DNA of 64,000 bases from Prauserella flavalba (GTDB lineage: Bacteria; Actinomycetota; Actinomycetes; Mycobacteriales; Pseudonocardiaceae), in assembly GCF_003202235.1 (NCBI RefSeq), contig NZ_MASU01000014.1:124001-188000 (forward strand), read 5' to 3'. A program made the position numbers and the translations under genes. The notes below the pieces were generated by a model. The model was given only the letters and a program-made list of their open reading frames with translations, did not search any database and was not told the DNA's origin. This document shows positions 15,008 to 23,331 of the stretch, in pieces (the first letter of the stretch is position 1; each line of letters opens with the position of its first letter).

Positions 15008-16202
15008 CGAGCCTGCGCACGACGGCGTCGGCGAGCAGGCGGCCCCGGTCGGTCAGCACCGCCCTGCCCTCGGCGAGCCCGTCGCCGGTGAGCAGCCCCT
15101 CGGCCGCGGCGGCGCGTGCCTCGCGCACGCCGCCGGAGTCGAGCGCGGTCAGCGGCAGCCCCTCGGCAAGGCGCAGCTCCAGCATGACCCGCTCGAGGTG
15201 CCGGTCGGCGTCGGTGAGCACCTCGTGCCCCGCGACGGGCACCTCGCCGTCGGCCAGCACGGAGGCATAGCGTGCGGGGTGCTTGACGTTCCACCACCGC
15301 ACACCGCCGACGTGGCTGTGCGCTCCCGGCCCCGCGCCCCACCAGTCGCCACCGAGCCAGTAGCCGAGATTGTGCCTGCACCTGGCCTGCTCGGACGCCG
15401 CCCAGTTCGACACCTCGTACCAGTGCAGGCCGGCCGAGGAGAGCGCGGCGTCGAGCTGCTCGTAGCGCGCCGCGAGCACGTCGTCGTCGGGCGCGGGCAG
15501 CTCGCCCTTGCGCACGCGCCGCGCGAGCGCCGTGCCGTCCTCGACGATCAGGGCGTAGGCGGACACGTGGTCGACACCCGTGGCGAGCACGGCGTCCAGC
15601 GAGTCCCGCAGGTCCTCCTGCCGCTCCCCCGGCGTGCCGTAGATGAGGTCGAGGTTGACGTGCTCGAAGCCGGCCGCCCTTGCCTCGCGCGCGGCGGCGA
15701 CGGGGCGGCCCGGCGTGTGCACGCGGTCGAGAATCCGCAGCACGTGCGGCGCCGCCGACTGCATGCCCAGCGACACCCGCGTGTAGCCCGCGTCGCGGAG
15801 ACCGGCGAAGAACTCCGGCGACGTGGACTCCGGATTCGACTCGGTGGTCACCTCGGCGCCCTCGGCGAGCCCGAACGACCGGCGCACGGCGTCGAGCACG
15901 GCCGCGAGCCCCTCGGCGCCGAGCAGCGAGGGCGTGCCGCCACCGACGAACACGGTGTCCGCGGCGGGCGGCGAGCCGAGCATCCCCGCGGCGAGATCGA
16001 GCTCGCGGCGCAGACCCTCCAGCCACGACGCAGGCGAGGCGGCCGTGCCGAGCTCACCGGCGGTGTAGGTGTTGAAGTCGCAGTAGCCGCACCGCGTCGC
16101 GCAGAACGGGACGTGGACGTACACCCCGAACGGCCGCGTGCCCAGCCCGCGCAGCGCGGAGGAGGGCAGGACAAAGGCATCAGGGGATACGGCGGTGCTC
16201 AC
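15000..16202 (-). CDS. hemW: HemW-like radical SAM protein (heme chaperone)
   Basis: 400-residue radical SAM protein of the coproporphyrinogen dehydrogenase-like family. The cluster motif is Cys34-x3-Cys38-x2-Cys41 (CATRCGYC), preceded by YVHVPF; then VFVGGGTPSLL, TTESNPES, RVSLGMQS, NLDLIYGTPG and a C-terminal HemN_C region with NLGYWLGGDWWGAGPGAHS. HemW proteins bind heme rather than act as true HemN; the HemN-specific N-terminal extension is absent. GTG 16202 is used although GGAGG stands very close to it. A minus-strand TAGGAT at 16238-16243 is a likely -10. Confidence 0.92.
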   Translation of the reverse strand: MSTAVSPDAFVLPSSALRGLGTRPFGVYVHVPFCATRCGYCDFNTYTAGELGTAASPASWLEGLRRELDLAAGMLGSPPAADTVFVGGGTPSLLGAEGLAAVLDAVRRSFGLAEGAEVTTESNPESTSPEFFAGLRDAGYTRVSLGMQSAAPHVLRILDRVHTPGRPVAAAREARAAGFEHVNLDLIYGTPGERQEDLRDSLDAVLATGVDHVSAYALIVEDGTALARRVRKGELPAPDDDVLAARYEQLDAALSSAGLHWYEVSNWAASEQARCRHNLGYWLGGDWWGAGPGAHSHVGGVRWWNVKHPARYASVLADGEVPVAGHEVLTDADRHLERVMLELRLAEGLPLTALDSGGVREARAAAAEGLLTGDGLAEGRAVLTDRGRLLADAVVRRLVS

Positions 16203-16237
16203 CCCTCCAGTGTCCCACCGGCCGGGCGCGGCCCCCG

Positions 16238-16243
16238 ATCCTA
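16238..16243 (-). promoter_or_regulatory. -10 candidate for hemW
   Basis: TAGGAT on the minus strand, 35 bases before the GTG of hemW. The rest of the 16203-16543 gap holds the leader peptide frame and hairpin of the sulfur operon. Confidence 0.4.
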
Positions 16244-16326
16244 GCCGCCGAGCAGCGCATATGACCTTGCTCCCACCATGCGGGCGGCTATGGACCACAT
16301 TCTGAGCAACATGGCACTCTGGGAGA

Positions 16327-16407
16327 ATGACTTACGCAGGTGTCTCGCTCGTGGTCCGGCGCCACGTCGACTATCTGCGTGTCTCCAGCAGTCTCTGCCG
16401 GCTCTGA
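16327..16407 (+). CDS. putative cysteine-type leader peptide of the sulfur operon
   Basis: 26-residue frame (ATG 16327, TGA 16405-16407) ending in RRHVDYLRVSSSLCRL. The pattern R-R-H-V-D-x-L-R-V-x-S-x-x-C-R is the one I know from actinobacterial putative leader peptides found before sulfur-assimilation genes. The only Cys codon (TGC) is third from the end, as expected for a sensor of charged tRNA-Cys. GGGAG ends one base before the ATG, so initiation may be leaderless or weak. Located 136 bases before nirA. Confidence 0.75.
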   Translation: MTYAGVSLVVRRHVDYLRVSSSLCRL

Positions 16408-16481
16408 CCGCCGCGTCATTTGCCCATTTTTCGGACAAACTGGCGCCGGTGTGCCGCGAACTGCTCCCACCATTGGCTCGT

Positions 16482-16531
16482 CCAGGGCGTTCCGGCACGC
16501 GTGGCGCCGTCCACCGCGAACACCGCCCTGG
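16482..16531 (+). promoter_or_regulatory. hairpin abutting the nirA ribosome binding site
   Basis: CCAGGGCG (16482-16489) pairs with CGCCCTGG (16524-16531); inside, CGCGTGG pairs with CCAC-CGCG. The last bases of the stem are the first of GGAGGAC, the nirA ribosome site. A ribosome stalled on the leader peptide could change this fold. Position and stem are seen; the mechanism is inferred. Confidence 0.5.
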
Positions 16532-16543
16532 AGGACAGGACAG

Positions 16544-18226
16544 ATGGCCCCGAACGCAGGCCGCCCCGCACGGACCAAGCAACGTCGCGGTGAGGGTCAG
16601 TGGGCCCTGGGCTACCGCGAGCCGCTCAACCCGAACGAGCGCTCCAAGAAGGACGACCACCCGCTCAACGTCCGCGCCCGCATCGAGAACATCTACGCCC
16701 GCGGCGGCTTCGACTCCATCGACCCGGGCGACCTGCGCGGCCGTTTCCGCTGGTACGGCCTCTACACGCAGCGCAAGCCGGGAATCGACGGCGGCCGCAC
16801 CGCGACACTGGAGCCCGAGGAGCTCGACGACAGCTACTTCATGCTGCGGGTGCGGCTCGACGGCGGCGCGCTGACCACCGACCAGCTCGCGCTGCTCGGC
16901 GAGATCTCGCAGACCTACGCGCGCGACACGGCCGACATCACCGACCGGCAGAACATCCAGTACCACTGGATCCAGGTCGAGGACATGCCGACGATCTGGA
17001 AGAAGCTCGAGGACGCCGGCCTCACCACGATGGAGGCGTGCGGCGACAGCCCGCGCGTCATCCTCGGCTCGCCGGTCGCGGGCATCTCCAAGGACGAGGT
17101 CATCGACGGAACGCCCGCGATCGAGGAGATCAGGCGCCGCTATGTCGGTGACCCGCAGTTCGCCAACCTGCCGCGCAAGTTCAAGACCGCGATCTCCGGC
17201 CAGCAGGACGTGGCCCACGAGATCCACGACGTCGCGTTCGTCGGCGTCGAGCACCCCGAGCACGGCCCCGGCTTCGACGTCTGGGTCGGCGGCGGTCTGT
17301 CCACCAACCCGATGATCGCGCAGCGGCTCGGCGCATGGGTTCCGCTCGACGAGGTGCCGGAGGTCTGGGCCGGGGTCATCGGCATCTTCCGCGACTACGG
17401 CTACCGCAGGCTGCGCTCCCGCGCGCGCATCAAGTTCCTCGTCAAGGACTGGGGTGCCGAGAAGTTCCGCGAGGTGCTGGAGACCGAGTACCTCAAGCGC
17501 CCGCTGATCGACGGCCCCGCGCCGGAGGTGCCCGAGCGGCCCATCGACCACATCGGCGTCCACCAGCAGAAGGACGGCCTCTACTACGTCGGCGGCGCGC
17601 CGGTCGCGGGCCGCTCGTCGGGCTCGATGCTGATCGCGGCGGCGAAGGCCGCGGAGCGGGCCGGTTCCGGCCGCGTCCGCCTCACGCCGCAGCAGAAGCT
17701 CGTGGTGCTCGACGTCCCGGAGACCGAAGTGGACGGGCTGAAGGCCGAGCTCGCCGAGGCCGGCCTGCAAACCGAGCCGTCGCCGTGGCGGCGCAACGTC
17801 ATGGCCTGCACGGGCATCGAGTTCTGCAAGCTCGCGATCGTCGAGACCAAGGCACGCGCCGAGGCGCTCGTCGCCGAGCTGGAGCAGCGCCTCGCCGGGA
17901 TCCAGGACGGACTGGACAATCCGGTCACCGTGCACCTCAACGGCTGCCCCAACTCCTGCGCGCGCATCCAGGTCGCCGATATCGGCCTCAAGGGCCAGAT
18001 CGTCACCGACGACGAGGGCAACCAGGTGGAGGGCTTCCAGGTGCACCTGGGCGGAGGCCTCGGCCTCGACGCGGGCTTCGGCCGTAAACTTCGCGGGCAC
18101 AAGGTGACCAGTGCCGAGCTGACGGACTACGTGGAGCGGGTCGTGCGCAACTACCTCGCCGGGCGAGAGGACGGGGAAAGGTTCGCCCAGTGGGTAACCC
18201 GTGCCGAGGAAGCCGAGCTGAAGTGA
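16544..18226 (+). CDS. nirA: ferredoxin-type sulfite reductase
   Basis: 560-residue siroheme/4Fe-4S enzyme reducing sulfite to sulfide. Cluster and siroheme ligands are Cys422, Cys428, Cys468 and Cys472 (CTGIEFC and NGCPNSC). Tyr74 (WYGLYTQR) and Cys166 (MEACGDSPR) match the Tyr69-Cys161 pair that is cross-linked in M. tuberculosis NirA, with a constant offset of five. Both ferrodoxin-like halves are complete. ATG 16544 follows GGAGGAC. First gene of the operon with the zinc-ribbon protein, cysH, cysD, cysN and chelatase; its place next to cysHDN supports sulfite rather than nitrite as substrate. Confidence 0.95.
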   Translation: MAPNAGRPARTKQRRGEGQWALGYREPLNPNERSKKDDHPLNVRARIENIYARGGFDSIDPGDLRGRFRWYGLYTQRKPGIDGGRTATLEPEELDDSYFMLRVRLDGGALTTDQLALLGEISQTYARDTADITDRQNIQYHWIQVEDMPTIWKKLEDAGLTTMEACGDSPRVILGSPVAGISKDEVIDGTPAIEEIRRRYVGDPQFANLPRKFKTAISGQQDVAHEIHDVAFVGVEHPEHGPGFDVWVGGGLSTNPMIAQRLGAWVPLDEVPEVWAGVIGIFRDYGYRRLRSRARIKFLVKDWGAEKFREVLETEYLKRPLIDGPAPEVPERPIDHIGVHQQKDGLYYVGGAPVAGRSSGSMLIAAAKAAERAGSGRVRLTPQQKLVVLDVPETEVDGLKAELAEAGLQTEPSPWRRNVMACTGIEFCKLAIVETKARAEALVAELEQRLAGIQDGLDNPVTVHLNGCPNSCARIQVADIGLKGQIVTDDEGNQVEGFQVHLGGGLGLDAGFGRKLRGHKVTSAELTDYVERVVRNYLAGREDGERFAQWVTRAEEAELK

Positions 18227-18384
18227 CGGATTCTACTCCCACCCGGGCCACCGCGTTCTACTGTCCGTACTGTGGCGACGAGGATCTCCGACCGGAAGAG
18301 AACGGTGCCTGGTTGTGTTCGTCCTGTCGGCGGGTGTTCTCGGTGACATTCATCGGCCTGCAGATACCGGAGGTGACTCGATGA
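18223..18384 (+). CDS. small zinc-ribbon protein of the sulfur operon
   Basis: 53-residue protein with two knuckles, CPYC near residue 14 and CSSC near residue 32, so likely a single zinc ribbon. The rest is short and polar at the start, with FSVTFIGLQIPEV at the end. GTG overlaps the nirA TGA (GTGA) and its TGA overlaps the cysH ATG (ATGA), so it is coupled to both. Similar small proteins sit between sulfite reductase and APS reductase genes in other actinomycetes, to my knowledge; function unknown. Confidence 0.8.
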   Translation: MTDSTPTRATAFYCPYCGDEDLRPEENGAWLCSSCRRVFSVTFIGLQIPEVTR

Positions 18385-19085
18385 CCGCGGCGGCTTCGAC
18401 CGAAGAGCTGAAGGCACTGGCGGAGGAGGCGTCCGAGCGACTGGCGAACGCGAGCGCCGAGGAGGCGCTGCGCTGGGCGGTCGAGCAGTTCGGCGACGAT
18501 CTGATCGTCGCCTCGAACATGCAGGACGCGGTGCTGGTCGACCTGGCGACCAAGGTGAAGTCCGATGTGGATGTGCTGTTCCTGGAGACCGGCTACCACT
18601 TCGCGGAGACCATCGGCACGCGCGACGCCGTCGCGACCGTGTACCCGGACATCACCGTGGTCAACGCGCAGGCGGAGCAGTCCGTGGCGGAGCAGGACGC
18701 GGAGTACGGGCCGAAGCTGCACGACCGCGACCCGAACCAGTGCTGCCACCTGCGCAAGGTGATCCCGCTGCGCAAGACGCTCGCGAACTACTCGTGCTGG
18801 GTCACGGGTGTACGCAGAGTAGATGCCCCGACCAGGGCGAATACACCGATCGTGACATGGGACGATCGAAACGGCCTCGTGAAGGTCAACCCCATCGCGG
18901 CATGGACCGACGACGAGTTCAACAACTACATCGACGAGCACGGGATCCTGCAGAACCCGCTGGTCGCCGAGGGTTACCCGTCGATCGGCTGCGCCCCGTG
19001 CACCGCGAAGGTCGCGCCGGGTGCCGACCCGCGCAGCGGCCGCTGGGCCGGCAAGACCAAGACCGAGTGCGGGCTGCACGCCTGA
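18381..19085 (+). CDS. cysH: assimilatory APS reductase
   Basis: 234-residue PAPS/APS reductase family protein. It carries Cys121-Cys122 and Cys204-x2-Cys207, the ligands of a 4Fe-4S cluster that mark adenylyl-sulfate (APS) reductases, plus catalytic Cys230 in the C-terminal ECGLHA. Other marks are FLETGYHFAET and WVTGVRR. Converts APS to sulfite with thioredoxin. No APS kinase domain or gene is seen in the operon, which fits direct use of APS. ATG overlaps the zinc-ribbon gene stop. Confidence 0.95.
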   Translation: MTAAASTEELKALAEEASERLANASAEEALRWAVEQFGDDLIVASNMQDAVLVDLATKVKSDVDVLFLETGYHFAETIGTRDAVATVYPDITVVNAQAEQSVAEQDAEYGPKLHDRDPNQCCHLRKVIPLRKTLANYSCWVTGVRRVDAPTRANTPIVTWDDRNGLVKVNPIAAWTDDEFNNYIDEHGILQNPLVAEGYPSIGCAPCTAKVAPGADPRSGRWAGKTKTECGLHA

Positions 19086-19096
19086 GGAAGGATGTC

Positions 19097-20017
19097 ATGA
19101 CCACACTGGAGGCCGCGACCGACGCGGCGCGGGACAACCTCATCGCGCTGGAGTCGGAAGCCATCCACATCTTCCGTGAGGTCGCGGGCGAGTTCGACCG
19201 GCCCGTGATCCTCTTCTCCGGTGGCAAGGACTCCACGTTGCTGCTGCACTTGGCGATCAAGGCCTTCTGGCCCGCGCCGGTGCCGTTCCCGCTGCTGCAC
19301 GTGGACACCGGGCACAACTTCGAGGAGGTCATCGACTTCCGCGACCGCGTGGTGGAGAAGTACGGGCTGCGGCTGGTGGTCGCGCACGTGCAGGACTGGA
19401 TCGACGACGGGCGGCTCGTCGAGCGCCCCGACGGCACGCGCAACCCGCTGCAGACCCAGCCGCTGCTCGACACCATCACCGAGCACAAGTTCGACGCGGT
19501 CTTCGGCGGCGGCCGCAGGGACGAGGAGCGCGCCCGCGCCAAGGAGCGCATCTTCAGCCTGCGCAACGCGTTCGGCCAGTGGGAACCGCGCAGGCAGCGG
19601 CCCGAGCTGTGGAACCTCTACAACGGCAGGCACCGCCCCGGCGAGCACGTGCGCGTGTTCCCGCTGTCCAACTGGACGGAGGCGGACGTCTGGAACTACA
19701 TCGCCCGCGAGGGCGTCGACCTGCCCTCGATCTACTACGCCCACAAGCGCAAGGTGTACCGGCGCGACGGCATGTGGCTCACCGAGGGACCGTGGGGTGG
19801 CCCCCGTGAGGGCGAGAAGGTCGAGGAGCTGACGGTGCGCTACCGCACCGTGGGCGACGGCTCGTGCACCGGTGCCGTGGAGTCCACCGCGTCCACCGTG
19901 GAGGACGTGATCGCCGAGGTGCAGGCCAGCAGGCTGACCGAGCGCGGCGCCACCAGGGCGGACGACCGGCTCTCCGAGGCCGCCATGGAGGACCGCAAGC
20001 GGGAGGGGTACTTCTAG
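19097..20017 (+). CDS. cysD: sulfate adenylyltransferase subunit 2
   Basis: 306-residue ATP-sulfurylase small subunit of the PP-loop family: VILFSGGKDSTLLLHLA near residue 37, then HVDTGHNFEEVIDFRD, GGGRRDEERARAKERIFSLR, and PLSNWTEADVWNYI. It makes APS from sulfate and ATP together with CysN. ATG follows GAGGAAGG. Sits between cysH and cysN; the intergenic gaps are 11 and 2 bases. Confidence 0.96.
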   Translation: MTTLEAATDAARDNLIALESEAIHIFREVAGEFDRPVILFSGGKDSTLLLHLAIKAFWPAPVPFPLLHVDTGHNFEEVIDFRDRVVEKYGLRLVVAHVQDWIDDGRLVERPDGTRNPLQTQPLLDTITEHKFDAVFGGGRRDEERARAKERIFSLRNAFGQWEPRRQRPELWNLYNGRHRPGEHVRVFPLSNWTEADVWNYIAREGVDLPSIYYAHKRKVYRRDGMWLTEGPWGGPREGEKVEELTVRYRTVGDGSCTGAVESTASTVEDVIAEVQASRLTERGATRADDRLSEAAMEDRKREGYF

Positions 20018-20019
20018 TC

Positions 20020-21306
20020 ATGAGCTCTTTGCTGAGGCTCGCCACGGCAGGCAGCGTCGACGACGGGAAGTCGACGCTGGTCGGCAGGCTGCTCTACGAC
20101 ACCAAGTCGGTACTGGCCGACCAGCTCGACGCCGTGCAGCGCGCCAGCGTCGACCGCGGCCTGTCCACTCCGGACCTTTCGCTGCTGGTGGACGGCCTGC
20201 GCTCCGAACGGGAACAGGGCATCACCATCGACGTGGCCTACCGCTACTTCGCCACGCCGAAGCGCAGCTTCGTGCTCGCTGACACGCCCGGCCACGTGCA
20301 GTACACCCGCAACACGGTCACCGGCGCGTCCACCGCGCAGCTCGCCGTGCTGCTCGTCGACGCCCGCAAGGGCGTGGTGGAGCAGACCAGGCGGCACGCC
20401 GCGGTGCTGGCGCTGCTGGGCGTTCCCCGGCTCGTGCTCGCGGTGAACAAGGTGGACCTCATCGGCTACGACGAGGCCGCGTTCACGGTCATCGCCAAGG
20501 AGTTCGCGGCGCATGCGGCGTCGCTGGGCTACTCCGAGGGCTCCGTGCTCGCGATCCCGGTGTCGGCGCTGGTGGGCGACAACGTGGCCACCCGCTCGGA
20601 CAACACGCCGTGGTACACGGGCCCGACGCTGCTCGAGCACCTGGAGAACGTGCCGGTCGCGCCCGACCCGCACGAGGCGCCGTTCCGGTTCCCCGTGCAG
20701 TACGTCATCCGGCCGCGCACCCCGGAGTACCCGGACTACCGCGGCTACGCGGGCCAGATCGCCGCGGGCACCGTGCGGCCGGGCGACGAGGTGGTCGTGC
20801 TGCCGCGTGGCCTGCGCACCACCGTCGAGCGCGTCGACACCGCCGACGGCCAGCTGGAGGAGGCGGGCGCGGGCAGCTCGGTCACCGTGCTGCTCGCCGA
20901 CGACCTGGACATCGCGCGCGGTGACCTGATCGCCTCGGCCGCCGACCGCCCCGAGGTGACCGACGAGTTCACCGCCGCGCTGTGCTGGCTGTCCACGAAG
21001 TCGCTGCAGGCCGGTGCGCGCGTGCTCGTGAAGCACGGCGCACGCACGGTGCAGGCGATGGTGGAGGAGCTCAACTCGCGCTTCGACGAGCAGGCCCTGT
21101 CCATTGTGGATGGACCGGATTCCCTGGAGCTCAACGAGATCGGCAGCGTCAAGCTGCGCCTCTCCGAGGAGATCCCGGTGGACGACTATGCGACGAGCGC
21201 CCGCACCGGCGCGTTCCTCGTGATCGACCCGAAGGACGGGGACACGCTGGCGGCCGGGCTCGTCGGCGAGCGCTTCAGCGCGCTGGGCGGTTCGGAGCAG
21301 GAGTGA
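20020..21306 (+). CDS. cysN: sulfate adenylyltransferase subunit 1 (GTPase)
   Basis: 428-residue GTPase that drives the CysD reaction. G1 is AGSVDDGKST (10-19), G3 DTPGH, G4 NKVD, followed by two beta-barrel domains as in EF-1A. It is not fused to an APS kinase (CysC) domain, unlike the longer CysNC of mycobacteria, which agrees with the APS-type reductase upstream. ATG at 20020 is two bases after the cysD stop. Its stop overlaps the chelatase GTG. Confidence 0.95.
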   Translation: MSSLLRLATAGSVDDGKSTLVGRLLYDTKSVLADQLDAVQRASVDRGLSTPDLSLLVDGLRSEREQGITIDVAYRYFATPKRSFVLADTPGHVQYTRNTVTGASTAQLAVLLVDARKGVVEQTRRHAAVLALLGVPRLVLAVNKVDLIGYDEAAFTVIAKEFAAHAASLGYSEGSVLAIPVSALVGDNVATRSDNTPWYTGPTLLEHLENVPVAPDPHEAPFRFPVQYVIRPRTPEYPDYRGYAGQIAAGTVRPGDEVVVLPRGLRTTVERVDTADGQLEEAGAGSSVTVLLADDLDIARGDLIASAADRPEVTDEFTAALCWLSTKSLQAGARVLVKHGARTVQAMVEELNSRFDEQALSIVDGPDSLELNEIGSVKLRLSEEIPVDDYATSARTGAFLVIDPKDGDTLAAGLVGERFSALGGSEQE

Positions 21307-22049
21307 CCTCGGCGCCACTCGTCGTGGTCGCGCACGGTAGCCGCGACCCCAGGTCGGCGGCTACCGTGCGCGCGCTCGGCGACGTGGTGCGTGCGGCGGC
21401 CCCGGACGTGGACGTCCGGGTCGCGTTCCTCGACCTCTCCGAGCCTTCCGTCCCCGGCGTGCTCACGGACCTGCACTCCGAGGGTCACCGGCACGTCGTC
21501 GCGGTGCCCCTGCTGCTCGGCCGCGCCTACCACGCGCGCGTGGACCTGCCCGGCATCGTCGACGAGGTCGCCACGCGGTTGCCCCGCCTGCGCGTCTCGG
21601 TGGCCGACGTGCTGGGCGCCGACCCGCTGCTCGAAGCCGTCGCGCTCGACCGGCTGAGGGCCACGGGCGCCGACCTCGCCGACCACGGCCTCGGCGTCGT
21701 GCTCGCAGCGGTGGGCTCCTCCCACGCCCCGGCCAACGCCGTGGTCGCGCGGGTGGCCGAGCGCTGGCAGGCAAGGCACGGCTGCCTCGTCACGCCCGCC
21801 TTCGCGAGCGCCACCAAACCCGACGTGCCCGCCGCGATCGCCAAGCTGCGCGCCAAGGGCGCGGGCCACTTCGCCGTCGCGTCCTGGTTCCTCGCCCCCG
21901 GCCTGCTGCCGGACCGCATCCGGGACCTGACCGGGCAGGCGGCGCCGGGCTCCCCCATCGCCGCTCCGCTCGGCGCCGAGGCCCGCGTGGCCGACGTGGT
22001 GCTCGACCGCTACGTCGCGGCGTTGTCCGCCACGATCCGCTCCGCCTGA
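21303..22049 (+). CDS. sirohydrochlorin chelatase
   Basis: 248-residue CbiX/SirB-like chelatase with two similar halves. The metal-binding His residues are His11 in VVVAHGSRDP and the His in LLLGRAYHARVD; the second half repeats the pattern less strictly. It would put Fe(II) into sirohydrochlorin to make siroheme for NirA, which explains its place at the operon end. GTG overlaps the cysN stop. Cobalt insertion (CbiX role) cannot be excluded, though no cobalamin genes are near. Confidence 0.88.
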   Translation: MTSAPLVVVAHGSRDPRSAATVRALGDVVRAAAPDVDVRVAFLDLSEPSVPGVLTDLHSEGHRHVVAVPLLLGRAYHARVDLPGIVDEVATRLPRLRVSVADVLGADPLLEAVALDRLRATGADLADHGLGVVLAAVGSSHAPANAVVARVAERWQARHGCLVTPAFASATKPDVPAAIAKLRAKGAGHFAVASWFLAPGLLPDRIRDLTGQAAPGSPIAAPLGAEARVADVVLDRYVAALSATIRSA

Positions 22050-22074
22050 CCTCGCGCTGTGCGAAGGTGTCGGC

Positions 22075-22848
22075 ATGGCTGACGAACTCGTGCACTACGA
22101 CGTGACCGGCGGCGTCGCGACGATCACACTGGACTCCCCCCACAACCGCAACGCGCTCTCCGCGCAGCTGCGCAAGGAACTGAGCGCAGGCCTCGAGCAG
22201 GCCATCGCCGACGACGGGGTGCGGGTGATCGTGCTCACGCACACCGGCCCGGTGTTCTGCGCCGGAATGGACCTCAAGGAGGCCAGGGGCGCCGGTTCGC
22301 AGGACCAGGGCGTCAATGAGTTCCCCGCCATCCTCGAGCGCATCTGGACCAGCCCGAAGCCCGTGGTGGCCCGGCTGGCCGGTCCCGCGCGGGCGGGCGG
22401 CGTGGGCATCGTGGCCGCCGCCGACATCGCCGTGGCGGTGGACAGCGCGACGTTCGCGTTCAGCGAGGTCCGCATCGGCGTGATCCCGGCGATCATCTCC
22501 GTGACCGTGCTGCCGAGGCTCACCCCGCGCGCGGCCCACGAGCTGTTCCTCACCGGTGACGTCTTCGACGCCGAGCGCGCGGCGTCGATCGGGCTCATCA
22601 ACGCGGCCGTGCCCGCGGAGCTGCTGGATACCACCGTGGAGCGCTACGTCGGCTCGCTCGCGCTGGGCGGCCCTGCCGCGCTCGCCGCCACCAAGGACCT
22701 GCTGCAGGGCGAGAGCGGCAGGGAGATGCCGAAGACATTCGAGACGATGCTGGCCACCTCCGCGCGCTTCTTCGCGAGCGAGGAGGGCCAGGAGGGCATC
22801 ACGGCTTTCGCGGAGAAGCGCAAGCCCAGCTGGGTGCCCCAGGACTAG
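22075..22848 (+). CDS. enoyl-CoA hydratase/isomerase family protein
   Basis: 257-residue crotonase-fold enzyme. The oxyanion-hole segments are CAGMDLKE (62-69) and GPARAGGVGIVAAADI (103 on), and FSEVRIGVIPAIISVTVLPRL is typical of hydratases of the methylglutaconyl-CoA or short-chain type. The Gly-Asn/Gly-x-A signature has Pro-Ala-Arg-Ala-Gly-Gly, still usual for the family. Substrate unknown. Begins 25 bases after the chelatase stop, possibly with GAAGGTG as ribosome site, and may be read through from the sulfur operon. Confidence 0.9.
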   Translation: MADELVHYDVTGGVATITLDSPHNRNALSAQLRKELSAGLEQAIADDGVRVIVLTHTGPVFCAGMDLKEARGAGSQDQGVNEFPAILERIWTSPKPVVARLAGPARAGGVGIVAAADIAVAVDSATFAFSEVRIGVIPAIISVTVLPRLTPRAAHELFLTGDVFDAERAASIGLINAAVPAELLDTTVERYVGSLALGGPAALAATKDLLQGESGREMPKTFETMLATSARFFASEEGQEGITAFAEKRKPSWVPQD

Positions 22849-22854
22849 CCCGCT

Positions 22855-22942
22855 GCAGTGAAGGCCACCTTCACTGCGTTGAACGCAGTGAAGGTGGCCT
22901 TCACTGCACTCGGGGCAGACGGGGCAGACGGGCCTTCACTGC
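22855..22942. repeat. dispersed palindromic repeat, copy 3 (double unit plus fragment)
   Basis: Units at 22855-22877 and 22885-22907 are both perfect: GCAGTGAAGG, centre CCA or TGG, CCTTCACTGC, separated by GTTGAAC. A half unit GGCCTTCACTGC follows at 22931-22942, and the piece ACTGCACTCGGG occurs twice (22903-22914, 22938-22949), pointing to a local duplication. Lies between convergent genes. Confidence 0.85.
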
Positions 22943-22959
22943 ACTCGGGTGGGGCGGGA

Positions 22960-23331
22960 TCAGTCCGCCAGCACCACGGTGAGGGTGCGGCTGTCGGTGC
23001 GTTCGCCGCCCGGCGCGAGTGCGCGCTGGGCGTCGGACAGCACGCTGTGCACCGCGAGATACGCCCTCGGGTCAGCCTGCTTGAGCACGTCGGAGGCCAC
23101 CCAGATCAGCACGTGCTCACCGGTGGGCAGCCAGCCGAGATCGGTCAGGCAGTCGTAGAGCGCGTCGAGGTTGCGGCCGAAGTAGTCGGGGAACGACAGC
23201 GCCGCGGCGATCGCGTCGAGCGTGCCGAGCTTGTCGGGGTGGTTCGTGCCGTCGAGCACGTGCGTGAACGCGCCACGGGCACGCGCCTGCTCCGTGGCCG
23301 TCTTCACGTCGGGCCTGGGCGGGACGGTCAT
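22960..23331 (-). CDS. barstar-family ribonuclease inhibitor
   Basis: 123-residue protein with the barstar core: THVLDGTNHPDKLGTLDAIAAALSFPDYFGRNLDALYDCLTDLGWL, which carries the FP-x-YFGRNLDAL-D signature and acidic residues that block the active site of guanyl-specific RNases. ATG overlaps the stop of the upstream RNase gene by four bases, so toxin and immunity proteins are coupled. Cytosolic. Confidence 0.93.
   Translation of the reverse strand: MTVPPRPDVKTATEQARARGAFTHVLDGTNHPDKLGTLDAIAAALSFPDYFGRNLDALYDCLTDLGWLPTGEHVLIWVASDVLKQADPRAYLAVHSVLSDAQRALAPGGERTDSRTLTVVLAD

Noticed and set aside
16278-16874. A 198-codon plus-strand frame across the nirA leader
   Set aside because: It overlaps nirA in another frame, has no homology features and is replaced by the short conserved leader peptide frame.
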